The position numbers were made by a program, and so were the translations under genes. Source: Marinobacter nauticus (lineage in GTDB: Bacteria > Pseudomonadota > Gammaproteobacteria > Pseudomonadales > Oleiphilaceae). Taken from it: a DNA stretch of 64,000 bases. The notes below the pieces were generated by a model. The model searched no databases. It was not told the DNA's origin and saw only the letters and a list, made by a program, of their open reading frames with translations. Location of the stretch: positions 992,001 to 1,056,000 of the forward strand of contig NZ_RBJB01000002.1 of the NCBI RefSeq assembly GCF_003634635.1, read 5' to 3'. Of this stretch, positions 18,447-28,299 are shown in pieces (the first letter of the stretch is position 1; each line of letters starts with the position of its first letter).

Positions 18447-20426
18447 ATGGCGAGCCCCGGTTTCTTCCAGCGCCAGGCCAGTGCCCGGCGCAACACTGGC
18501 TTGTTGGTTGTGCTGTTTCTCACCGCAGTCACCCTGATTACTCTGGCGGTCTGCCTGGTGGGTTACATGGTCACCCGCAGCCAGACCTCGGCCCTGCCTT
18601 TTCATTACTGGCTACTGTCCAGCCATGGCCTGACAACCGCCGGTGCGGTGGTCGCGCTGATTGGCATCGGCTCCCTGGTACGCTGGGTGGACCTCGCCGG
18701 AGGCGGCACCCGCGTGGCGAGAATGGTTGGAGCCCGGGCTATTGATCCGGACACCCGCGACCCGGAAGAACGCAAACTGCGCAATATCGTCGAGGAAATG
18801 TCAATTGCCAGTGGTGTTCCGGTACCGGAGCTCTACGTGATGGACCATGAAACCGGCATCAACGCCTTTGTGGCCGGTTACACCCCTGGTGAAGCGGTGA
18901 TGGTGGTTACCCACGGAGCCCTGACCCAATTGAACCGGGACGAACTCCAGGGCGTGGTAGGCCACGAATTCAGCCACATCCTCAACGGCGATATGCGCAT
19001 CAATGTCAGGTTGATCGCCCTGCTGGCCGGTATACTGATGATCGGCCAGATTGGCCAGTTTCTCCTGAGGGCCGGCTTCTACAGCAGCGGTCGTAGCCGA
19101 AACCGGGACGGCCGGGCACAGGCCGCCATGGGGCTGATCGGGCTGGCCTTGATGGTGATCGGTTATGTCGGCGTGTTCTTTGGCCGGCTCATTCAGTCGG
19201 CCGTCTCACGTCAGCGGGAGATGCTGGCCGACGCGTCATCCGTTCAGTTCACTCGTAACCCCGAAGGCATTGGCGCCGCCCTGTTCAAAATCGGGATGAA
19301 AGGCGGGTATCTGGACACTACCAGCCATGCCAGCGACATGAACCACATGTGTTTCGGCGAGGCAGCAAGGATGAAATTCACCTCCCTGCTGGCATCCCAC
19401 CCTCCCATTGACGAACGAATCAACGCCATCCAGCCAGGGCTGATGGCACGCCTGCGCAGCAGGCTACGGGATACCGAACCTGGCTCACGCTTGCAGGGAC
19501 AAGGCCGCAATCCGGATAAGGCAGCCATTGGAGACCTGGTGAGCCAGGTAGTCGAACCCGCTCAAGGCACCCGAAAGTACAGCCTATCGCCTCTGGCGAG
19601 CTCCCTGACCAACGAATCTCCGACGGCAACCCCTGCGCTGTCCAGCCGCGTCGGCACGGTTTCCGCGGACAGCGAGCGCTTCGCCAGCAGTCTCCTGAAG
19701 AAACTGCCATCGACCTTTCGCAACCTGTTATATACCCGGGCTGGGGCCGTTCAACTTTGCTATGGCCTGGTGATTTACGAACTGACGGACCCCGAGCAAA
19801 CCGAGAGGCTTGCTCTCATCCCAGAGCACTCCGTGCTGGGCGCCCAACCCGAGTTGCTTGGTAAACTACTGCCATCCCTAAAAGAACTTGGCGAACGCGC
19901 ACGTTTTCCAATGCTTGAACTGGCCATGCCGGCGTTGCGAAAGCTCGATCCGGAGGAGCGGGACACCCTTCTCGCAAACATTCAGACGCTGGTTCAGGCG
20001 GACAACCGGGTGACCCTGTTCGAGCTCGCACTCACCACCTTCCTGTGGCGGCATCTAGGCCGTGGCTCCGGGCAGGTGGTGCCCGTGAAATACCGAAGCT
20101 TCCGGCAAGTCAAACCCGCCATTGAACAGGTGCTGAGCCTGTTCGCCCGGGCCGGCACCGAAGCACCGGAAAAGGCTCAAGCGCTCTATCAGGAAGCTAT
20201 TTCCGGGTTTGGCAACGGAAACGACGAAACCATGCACAGCAAGATCACCATGCAGAACCTGAGAGCTGCTCTGAATGTTCTCAGCAAGCTCTCACCACTG
20301 CTGAAGCCTGCCATTATTGATGCCTGCGGACATTGCATCAGTCACGACGGAAAGGTGGAAGTTAAGGAATACGAATTAATGAGGCTGGTGGCGGATCAGC
20401 TGGACTGCCCGATGCCGCCACTCTGA
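18447..20426 (+). CDS. M48-family membrane zinc protease with long C-terminal TerB-like extension
   Basis: The 659-residue protein has two N-terminal transmembrane helices, then the M48 domain with zinc motif HEFSH at about 173-177 and two further hydrophobic stretches (about 195-260), as in HtpX. A typical HtpX ends near residue 300, but this one continues for about 330 residues. Two stretches in the extension (ADNRVTLFEL and SHDGKVEVKEYELM) look like the acidic calcium- or metal-binding-like repeats of TerB-type domains. It sits with lemA in one operon, as is common for this protease type. Substrates are unknown; envelope quality control is the family expectation. Confidence 0.85.
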   Translation: MASPGFFQRQASARRNTGLLVVLFLTAVTLITLAVCLVGYMVTRSQTSALPFHYWLLSSHGLTTAGAVVALIGIGSLVRWVDLAGGGTRVARMVGARAIDPDTRDPEERKLRNIVEEMSIASGVPVPELYVMDHETGINAFVAGYTPGEAVMVVTHGALTQLNRDELQGVVGHEFSHILNGDMRINVRLIALLAGILMIGQIGQFLLRAGFYSSGRSRNRDGRAQAAMGLIGLALMVIGYVGVFFGRLIQSAVSRQREMLADASSVQFTRNPEGIGAALFKIGMKGGYLDTTSHASDMNHMCFGEAARMKFTSLLASHPPIDERINAIQPGLMARLRSRLRDTEPGSRLQGQGRNPDKAAIGDLVSQVVEPAQGTRKYSLSPLASSLTNESPTATPALSSRVGTVSADSERFASSLLKKLPSTFRNLLYTRAGAVQLCYGLVIYELTDPEQTERLALIPEHSVLGAQPELLGKLLPSLKELGERARFPMLELAMPALRKLDPEERDTLLANIQTLVQADNRVTLFELALTTFLWRHLGRGSGQVVPVKYRSFRQVKPAIEQVLSLFARAGTEAPEKAQALYQEAISGFGNGNDETMHSKITMQNLRAALNVLSKLSPLLKPAIIDACGHCISHDGKVEVKEYELMRLVADQLDCPMPPL

Positions 20427-20472
20427 GAGCACTCGAAGCACCGCCCCAGTCCTGCTCGCCAGGGCGATGATC

Positions 20473-20498
20473 AGACAGCGCGGTTATCCACGCTGTCT
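20473..20498. terminator. Hairpin between the convergent M48 protease and gspD genes
   Basis: An 8-bp stem AGACAGCG/CGCTGTCT with a 10-nt loop lies between two convergent genes. No T-run follows on either strand, so terminator function is only suggested by position. Confidence 0.35.
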
Positions 20499-20513
20499 CG
20501 TCAGCGCAACTCC

Positions 20514-22463
20514 CTACTGCCGGCGCCCTTCAAACAGCATATCGACCGACGGATCGGATTCTTCCTGGGGCAAGCCAAGCTTTTCCCGCACTTCCAGGTT
20601 CACATCCCAGAGGCGGTTGAACTTTTCAGTGGTCGCCGCCACAGCATCTGCCTTGCCCAGCATGATCGTGGGGCGCAGGAAAACCAGCAGGTTGCGCTTA
20701 ACGCGGGTCTCGGATTCAGAAGAGAACAAGCGACCAAGCACCGGGATATCGCCCAGCAGCGGTACCTTGCTCTTGCTGACCTGGTAATCGTCCTTGATCA
20801 GACCGCCCAGTACCACGGTCTCACCGTCATCCGCCAGCACGGTGGTTTTAATCTCACGTTTGTTGGTGATCAGATCGGACGCACCATCAACGCTGGTTGT
20901 GGAAATGTCCTCGGTCGTTTGCTCAACCACCAGACGCACCAGGCCATCTGCACTGATCGTAGGCGTGACTTTCAGCGACAACCCCACATCGCGCCGCTCG
21001 ATGGTGGTAAACGGGTTGGTGGTCCCGTCTCCGGTCACGGTAGACTGGCCAGTACGGAACGGTACGTTCTGGCCAACGATAATTTCAGATTCCTGATTGT
21101 CGAGGGTAATAATGCTGGGCGTAGACAACAGGTTCGCCGCAGAGGAAGAAGACAGTGCCTGAATCAGTAAGCCCCAGGTAACACCATCCTCATCACGCTG
21201 CCCGGCACCGACGGTCAACCCGCCGGCAAGCTGCGGAATAGTGTCACCCACCAGAGCTCCGATCACGGAGTTCAGGCCAACCATACCCTGGCCACTGGTC
21301 AGGTTTGTACCCAGCACCGGAAATGAACCAGCAGACTCATCGCCAGCCGCCAATTGCACCCCGAGCTGATCGCCCAGCTCATCACTGATTTCCACAATCG
21401 CCGCTTCAATCATCACCTGGGCACGGCGCACATCCAGCTGTGCCACAATCTGCTCGGCTTCCTGCATCAGGGAGGGGTCCCCCCGGACAACGAGAGCATT
21501 CAGCCCTTCATCAGCAAAGACTGAAAAGCTGCTGCCCGGATTCCCGGTAGAGCCACCCGAGCTGCCGCCAGCGCTGCTCTCTTTCACTACCTCACCCATC
21601 ACACCTTTGAGTATTTCGGTCAGGGTCTTGGCATCGGCATGACGAAGACGAATCACCTTGGTGGTCCCGCCACTGGCAGACGGTTGGTCCAGTTGGAGAA
21701 TCAAACCGCGCATCTTGTCCCGAAAGGTTTCGTCGCCGCGCAGAATCAATCGATTGCTGCGCTCGTCGGCTGTCACGCTGTATTTGCGTGCGGCATTCTC
21801 ACCGCCAGCGCGGCCAAGCTCTTCTGGTGCCAGCTCCTGCAGCAGGGTCACCATGTCACCAACCCAGGCTTCCTGCAGCTGAATCACTTCCACTTCGTAT
21901 TTTGAGGGGCTGTCCAGTTCCCGAACGATCTGTTCAATGCGAGCGATATTAGAGGCATGATCACTGACAATCAGGGCGTTTGCCGCAGCCACGCCCGCCA
22001 GATGGCCGTATTTGGCAACCAGCGGCCGCAGAATCGGAACCAGTTCCAGGGCGTTGGCATTATCAATCTGGATAACACGGGTGATCAATTGCTCGGAGGG
22101 CGTTTGCGGAAACCTGTTCAGGTTCTCTGCAGACTGTTTGGCATCGACCTGCTGGACAATTTTGACGACTTCCTCTCCGGGGATCGCAGTAAAACCATGC
22201 ACATTCAGCACTGCCAGGAAAAGATCGTAGATTTCGTCCTTGTTCATGGGGGCACTGGACAATACCGTCACTTTCCCTTTAACCCGGGGATCCACCACAA
22301 AGCTGTAGCCGGTTATGTCTGCCACCTGGGTGACGAAGGCCCGAATGTCCGCATCCTTGAGGTTCAGCCTCCAGGTTTCTTCCTGCGCCTGCGCCAGCGA
22401 CGCCAGCGGCAGTAAAAGCGCGAACATGATTGCCTGGAGGAGGTTGATCTTGTGGTTATACAT
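20514..22463 (-). CDS. gspD: Type II secretion system secretin GspD
   Basis: The 649-residue protein has a signal peptide ending near AQAQ, an N0 domain (NLKDADIRAFV onward), three N1-N3 repeats and the C-terminal secretin domain. Visible secretin hallmarks are the ALVVRGDPSLM strand, the VPFRTG segment, and the LVVFLRPTI motif near the end. A Gly/Ser-rich linker (SSAGGSSGGSTG) interrupts N3, common in GspD. It forms the outer-membrane pore through which folded exoproteins leave. It is the last gene of a gspN-gspC-gspD unit on this strand. Confidence 0.95.
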   Translation of the reverse strand: MYNHKINLLQAIMFALLLPLASLAQAQEETWRLNLKDADIRAFVTQVADITGYSFVVDPRVKGKVTVLSSAPMNKDEIYDLFLAVLNVHGFTAIPGEEVVKIVQQVDAKQSAENLNRFPQTPSEQLITRVIQIDNANALELVPILRPLVAKYGHLAGVAAANALIVSDHASNIARIEQIVRELDSPSKYEVEVIQLQEAWVGDMVTLLQELAPEELGRAGGENAARKYSVTADERSNRLILRGDETFRDKMRGLILQLDQPSASGGTTKVIRLRHADAKTLTEILKGVMGEVVKESSAGGSSGGSTGNPGSSFSVFADEGLNALVVRGDPSLMQEAEQIVAQLDVRRAQVMIEAAIVEISDELGDQLGVQLAAGDESAGSFPVLGTNLTSGQGMVGLNSVIGALVGDTIPQLAGGLTVGAGQRDEDGVTWGLLIQALSSSSAANLLSTPSIITLDNQESEIIVGQNVPFRTGQSTVTGDGTTNPFTTIERRDVGLSLKVTPTISADGLVRLVVEQTTEDISTTSVDGASDLITNKREIKTTVLADDGETVVLGGLIKDDYQVSKSKVPLLGDIPVLGRLFSSESETRVKRNLLVFLRPTIMLGKADAVAATTEKFNRLWDVNLEVREKLGLPQEESDPSVDMLFEGRRQ

Positions 22464-22497
22464 CTGGCGATATCGTCCTGTTATTTTGAGTACCCTG

Positions 22498-23346
22498 TCA
22501 GCGCCATTGTTCGGGTATGGCGTAACTGACCGTCAGCAGGGTTCCGTCACGTTCAATTTCTATATCCAGCTGCGGCTGGCTGCGCCAACTGTCCAGCAGC
22601 TGCTTGTCCTGCTCGATGTCGCCCAGAGGCTGACCGTTCACCGAGGTAATGATATCTCCCGGACGCAGATTCACGGCGTTCAGCATGGCGTTCGAGCCAT
22701 CATACACATACCCGCCGCGATCCTCTGCAGGCTGCAGACCGTAGGTTGCCAGTGCAGCCACGCCTTCACTGTCCAGCCGCGCTCTGGCGTCTTCCAGGTA
22801 GGTATCCGGCGATTCTGCCGTTTGCACCGGCTCTTCCGCAACCAGCGCTCCGGTCTCTATCTGTTCCTCAAACGCCAGGGATTCGTACCTCCCCCCCCTG
22901 CGTAGCAGAATTCTTCCAGCCTCGACCTCCGCCAGCTCAGCGTTGCCCGGTAACTGGTCGCCAACCCGATAGTATTCGGTTTCGCCGTTACTTCCGGCAA
23001 CTATAGCACCGGAGTCCTCCGGACGCCGCCCGACAAGCACACCTTCCAGCCTCAGGCGCAGCCCGGTTTCCGGTGCAGAGCGGCGCACCACGTCGGCCAC
23101 ACCCACCTGATTATCAGGTCTCCCGAAGAACTCATAACCGGCGATCGGAGCCTCTGACACTCGGCTACGGACCTCAACGCCGGCACCCGTCTGCCCGAAG
23201 ATTTCCGGTACAGGCCGGTCGTTCCAGGCAATCAACCAGGTTAGTTTCGCCAGCTCTACCGCAAGGTAAAGCACCAGCGCAAGCAACAGCAGATTCGCCA
23301 ATGTACGCGAGAACCGCTCCTGACGCCCCACCGACAGCTTCATCAT
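22498..23346 (-). CDS. gspC: Type II secretion protein GspC
   Basis: The 282-residue protein has a short cytoplasmic N-terminus, one transmembrane helix (about residues 14-34), a homology-region domain (about 95-165, containing LEGVLVG and YRVGDQLPG) and a C-terminal PDZ domain with GLQPAED and LRPGDIITSVNG. GspC links the inner-membrane platform to the secretin GspD, encoded 34 bases downstream. The separation of gspN-C-D from the rest of the gsp genes is seen here; the others are not in the window. Confidence 0.92.
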   Translation of the reverse strand: MMKLSVGRQERFSRTLANLLLLALVLYLAVELAKLTWLIAWNDRPVPEIFGQTGAGVEVRSRVSEAPIAGYEFFGRPDNQVGVADVVRRSAPETGLRLRLEGVLVGRRPEDSGAIVAGSNGETEYYRVGDQLPGNAELAEVEAGRILLRRGGRYESLAFEEQIETGALVAEEPVQTAESPDTYLEDARARLDSEGVAALATYGLQPAEDRGGYVYDGSNAMLNAVNLRPGDIITSVNGQPLGDIEQDKQLLDSWRSQPQLDIEIERDGTLLTVSYAIPEQWR

Positions 23347-23347
23347 A

Positions 23348-24139
23348 TTACAGGCCTCCGGGCAGCAATGGCTGCCGGACCCGGAACACTACGTCACCCG
23401 GCCTTGCAGAATCTGGCCAGGGCTGTTGCGCCAGATCGACCATGCGCTTGTACACCCGCAGTTCCATCATGCCATCCCAGAGTATGCTGGCATCAGCCGC
23501 CGGCCCGCTTGCACCCTGCTCTGCCACTACCAGTGAAACGCCTCCGTCCACGGTGTCCAGATCTGCCTGCATGGGAGGAAACACGGCCTGGCCCACCTGA
23601 TTGCCCATCGGCCAGGTAACCCTGCCACCATCCCAGCGCCCGAGCCCGTCTGCTGACTTCAGGCGACCGTCTGCCCAGGACATCTCGAAGCGATCCACAG
23701 ACACGGTTCCCTCAATCATGGCGCCACCGCTCTGGCGTATCAGTTGCTCGAACTCGGCAACCGCTATCAGCCCATTGGCACTGACCTCAAAATTACCCTG
23801 CCAACCGGCACGGGCAACCCCTTCCACGCGGGATTGTGATGAAGACACGGAAAATTGCAGCGGTAATGTCACCCCGGACAGCGATGGCCAGCCAAATTGC
23901 CATTCCAGGCGTGCCGGAAAACCAGCCACAACAACCCCTGCGGCCCCATCCCAGAGACGCCCGGATACCTGCTGCACCCGAACCTGCTCTGGCAGCTGCA
24001 CCTGGGCCGAGGCCTGCTGCCAGAGCCAGCCAGCCGGAACCAGAACAATCAGCGTGATCCCGTAAACCAGCAGACCGAGCAACAGCAGCAGAACCACTTT
24101 GCCAGGGCCGAGAAAGGATTTTGATCGGGATTCAGTCAT
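23348..24139 (-). CDS. gspN: Type II secretion protein GspN
   Basis: The 263-residue protein has one N-terminal transmembrane helix (VVLLLLLGLLVYGITLIVLV, about 15-34) and a periplasmic beta-rich domain with VQQVSGRLWDGAA, a motif common to GspN and distantly to AsmA/TamB proteins. It ends one base before the gspC start, so the genes are translationally linked. The start at 24139 gives a normal charged N-terminus; a longer frame to 24199 is possible. No strong ribosome-binding site is visible before either. GspN is an accessory inner-membrane component missing from many systems. Confidence 0.85.
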   Translation of the reverse strand: MTESRSKSFLGPGKVVLLLLLGLLVYGITLIVLVPAGWLWQQASAQVQLPEQVRVQQVSGRLWDGAAGVVVAGFPARLEWQFGWPSLSGVTLPLQFSVSSSQSRVEGVARAGWQGNFEVSANGLIAVAEFEQLIRQSGGAMIEGTVSVDRFEMSWADGRLKSADGLGRWDGGRVTWPMGNQVGQAVFPPMQADLDTVDGGVSLVVAEQGASGPAADASILWDGMMELRVYKRMVDLAQQPWPDSARPGDVVFRVRQPLLPGGL

Positions 24140-24212
24140 TGCAATTGGCACATTTAAAAACCGGTAGCCGAGTCTAACAAAGCCATTGGGCAAGTTCATG
24201 ACAAAAAAACGA

Positions 24213-24248
24213 AAAACCCCGCACCAGTGTGAACCAGCGCGGGGTTTT
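24213..24248 (-). terminator. Terminator of groESL
   Basis: The hairpin AAAACCCCGC/GCGGGGTTTT lies about 60 bases beyond the groEL stop. On the minus strand it is followed by a run of seven T residues. Confidence 0.85.
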
Positions 24249-24305
24249 CAGGGGTAGATCGGGCCAGGCCTCAGAAACTGAGACCTGTTCGGGATCTGGC
24301 CGGCA

Positions 24306-25976
<1,671 letters not shown>

Positions 25977-26034
25977 TTAAACCGAAAATTGAACCAATCG
26001 GATTAATGAGCGTTCGTGCCTATCGCTGTTGCGA

Positions 26035-26322
26035 TCACTCAAGCACGCCGTAAATATCGTTCTCACTCATGATGAGCAGCTCTTCACCGTCAACCTTCAC
26101 GGTGTTACCGGCGTACTGACCGAAGACCACGGTGTCACCCACCTTGACCGCCAGTGCACGGGTTTCGCCGTTATCCAGAATGCGGCCATTACCCACAGCG
26201 ATCACTTCGCCCTGGGAAGGCTTTTCTTTGGCATTACCCGGCAGCACGATGCCACCCGCAGTTTTCTCTTCTTCTTCCTTACGGCGTACGACAACACGAT
26301 CGTGTAGCGGACGAATTTTCAT
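26035..26322 (-). CDS. groES: Co-chaperonin GroES
   Basis: The 95-residue protein starts [18 protein letters not shown] and contains the mobile loop [32 protein letters not shown], and a DIYGVLE end. It caps GroEL during folding. It is first in the groES-groEL operon and lies behind a sigma-32-type promoter with a leader of about 145 nt. Confidence 0.99.
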   Translation of the reverse strand: MKIRPLHDRVVVRRKEEEEKTAGGIVLPGNAKEKPSQGEVIAVGNGRILDNGETRALAVKVGDTVVFGQYAGNTVKVDGEELLIMSENDIYGVLE

Positions 26323-26471
26323 TGCTCTGTTTCTCCAATAGTCAGATTAATGTGGCAATGACAATTGCATGTTAAAAATGTCTGGCCGGAGACCCGGACC
26401 CGACAAATTGCCCCGGCATCCAAGCCACTGATAGACAGCGGTTTTCAGCCTGAAGCGAATCTGTGCTGTGT

Positions 26472-26499
26472 TAATGGGGTTGAGCGAAAGATTTTCAAC
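26472..26499 (-). promoter_or_regulatory. Sigma-32 (heat-shock) promoter for groESL
   Basis: On the minus strand the sequence reads GTTGAAA, 13 bases, then CCCCATTA. This matches the sigma-32 consensus CTTGAAA-N13/14-CCCCATnT closely. It is the only such site upstream of groES and places the start about 145 bases before the groES ATG. Confidence 0.8.
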
Positions 26500-26518
26500 A
26501 CCCGCAACGAAAAAAATT

Positions 26519-27076
26519 TCACTTTTTTTCCTGCTCATCCTGATCAGACTGCCCCTGCTGGAGCTGGCCCCTATCAGTCCGGGTCTGATCCTGGTACTCG
26601 CCTTCAATGATGTTGCCGTTGGCATCACGATCGAATGGTCGCTGCTGGCCAAATGGGCCTTGCCCGAAGGGCCCTGCACCGCCTCCGGCGCTGAAAAAGA
26701 AACTCCGGCCGTGATTCTGCCCCGACACCGTCATCCGCTTCAGCGCCTGCGATGCCAGCCAATGTCGCGAGCCCGGCAACAAACACAGAAAGCCGAAGGT
26801 GTCGGTGATAAACCCCGGCGTGAGCAACATGGCGCCACCGACCGCAAGAATCAGCCCCTCGGCCACTTCTTTTGCCGGCAACTCACCGCTGTTGAGCCGT
26901 TCATTCGCCCGCAACAAGGTCGCCAGCCCCTGCTGGCGCAGCAACCAGGCCCCGATTACAGCTGTCAGAAACACCAGCCCTACCGTATTCAACACGCCGA
27001 TAACGCTACCGACCTGAATCAATACCGCCAGTTCGGCAATGGGCATAACGATGAAAAGAAAAAAGAAAACGGGCAA
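26519..27076 (-). CDS. fxsA: FxsA family inner-membrane protein
   Basis: The protein of about 185 residues has three hydrophobic helices and the FxsA core (LFIVMPIAELAVLI, the GLILAVGGAMLLTPGFITDTFGF stretch in two pieces). The C-terminal third is disordered and rich in Gly, Phe, Gln and Asp. I place the start at a TTG (27076) preceded by GGGGAGG at four bases. An ATG at 27124 would leave only 24 bases to the divergent dehydrogenase gene. In Escherichia coli high FxsA levels relieve phage T7 exclusion by the F plasmid; its normal job is unclear. It lies upstream of groESL but that operon has its own promoter. Confidence 0.82.
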   Translation of the reverse strand: MPVFFFLFIVMPIAELAVLIQVGSVIGVLNTVGLVFLTAVIGAWLLRQQGLATLLRANERLNSGELPAKEVAEGLILAVGGAMLLTPGFITDTFGFLCLLPGSRHWLASQALKRMTVSGQNHGRSFFFSAGGGAGPFGQGPFGQQRPFDRDANGNIIEGEYQDQTRTDRGQLQQGQSDQDEQEKK

Positions 27077-27148
27077 AATGCCTCCCCATAAAAACGATGC
27101 AGACACACAGAGAACGTAAAACACCTCTGAACTTAATTAGGGCAAACC

Positions 27149-27910
27149 ATGAAACTTCAAGATTCTGTTATCGCAATCACTGGTGGCGGCCAGGGCCTCG
27201 GCCGCGCAATGGCTGAATACCTGGCAGCCAAAGGCGCCAGGCTGGCACTCATCGACCTGATGGAAGACAAGCTGGCTGAAGCCGCTGAGGCCTGCAAACT
27301 GGCCGGTGGCGACGCCAAAACCTATGTCTGTAACGTCGCCAAAGAAGAAGACGTTGAGGCAACCTTTCAGGCAATCATCAATGACTTCGGCCACCTCAAC
27401 GGCCTGGTGAACAACGCCGGCATCCTGCGCGACGGCCTGATGGTGAAATTCAAGGACGGCAAGCTCGAGAAGCGCATGGAACTGGCCCAGTGGCAGTCCG
27501 TGATCGACGTTAACCTCACCGGCGTTTTCCTGTGCGGCCGGGAAGCGGCCACCCGCATGATCGAAAACGGCGACCAGGGCGCGATCATCAACATCGCCTC
27601 CATCTCCCGCGCCGGAAACATGGGCCAGAGCAACTACTCCGCCGCCAAAGCCGGCGTATCTGCCCTGGTGCCAGTGTGGGCCAAAGAACTCGCCCGCTAC
27701 GGCATCCGCTGCATGGGCATCGCCCCAGGGTTTATCGAAACCGAAATGACGGCCTCCATGAAGCCCGAAGCCCTGGAGAAAATGACCGCCGGCATCCCCC
27801 TGAAACGCATGGGCAAGCCAGAGGAAATCGCCTCAGCAGTAGCGTTTATCTTCGAGAACGACTACGTTTCTGGCCGCATGATCGAGGTGGACGGCGCCCT
27901 GCGCCTGTAA
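27149..27910 (+). CDS. Short-chain dehydrogenase/reductase (FabG-like)
   Basis: The 253-residue protein has the classical SDR cofactor loop TGGGQGLGRAMAEYL, an NNAGILRDG motif, the catalytic Ser in IASISRAG, YSAAKAG as YxxxK, and a C-terminal SGRMIEVDGALRL. It is closest in layout to FabG-type 3-oxoacyl reductases, but a central 8-residue insertion (FKDGKLEK) is unusual for FabG. The substrate cannot be told from sequence. It precedes the ATL gene by 23 bases and may be co-transcribed. Confidence 0.88.
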   Translation: MKLQDSVIAITGGGQGLGRAMAEYLAAKGARLALIDLMEDKLAEAAEACKLAGGDAKTYVCNVAKEEDVEATFQAIINDFGHLNGLVNNAGILRDGLMVKFKDGKLEKRMELAQWQSVIDVNLTGVFLCGREAATRMIENGDQGAIINIASISRAGNMGQSNYSAAKAGVSALVPVWAKELARYGIRCMGIAPGFIETEMTASMKPEALEKMTAGIPLKRMGKPEEIASAVAFIFENDYVSGRMIEVDGALRL

Positions 27911-27933
27911 CCCGGCCAATACCGGAGCTCTGA

Positions 27934-28257
27934 ATGAACGAGTCCGAAAAGGAACCGACAAAGGAGCAGAAAATCTGGCAGGTAGTGGCCGCGATTCCGA
28001 AAGGGAAAGTGGCCAGCTATGGTCAGGTAGCCGCCATGGCCGGCCTCGGACGCCAGGCGCGTTTCGTTGGCCGGGCCCTGGGCAAACTGCCCGCCGGCCA
28101 CTGCATTCCCTGGTATCGGGTTATCCGGAGCAACGGCCAGATCGCCTTTCCTGAAGGCACGGAAACCTGCCAGCTTCAAACAGAGAAACTGAGGCTGGAA
28201 GGGGTGGAAGTGTACAAAGGAAAGGTAAAGATGAATGACTTTCAGTGGCAGCCTTGA
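27934..28257 (+). CDS. Alkyltransferase-like (ATL) DNA-binding protein
   Basis: The 107-residue protein matches the DNA-binding domain of O6-alkylguanine alkyltransferases: a winged-helix N-terminus (PKGKVASYGQVAAMAGL, Arg finger in RQARFVGRAL) and the active-site segment IPWYRV. The reactive Cys of PCHRV is replaced by Trp, the mark of ATL proteins, which flag O6-alkylguanine lesions for nucleotide excision repair without removing the alkyl group. The Tyr in place of the usual His is a further variation. Length matches ATL. Confidence 0.9.
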   Translation: MNESEKEPTKEQKIWQVVAAIPKGKVASYGQVAAMAGLGRQARFVGRALGKLPAGHCIPWYRVIRSNGQIAFPEGTETCQLQTEKLRLEGVEVYKGKVKMNDFQWQP

Positions 28258-28299
28258 GCCGAACACCCAAGGCTGCCACCGGACTAACAAAGACTCAGA

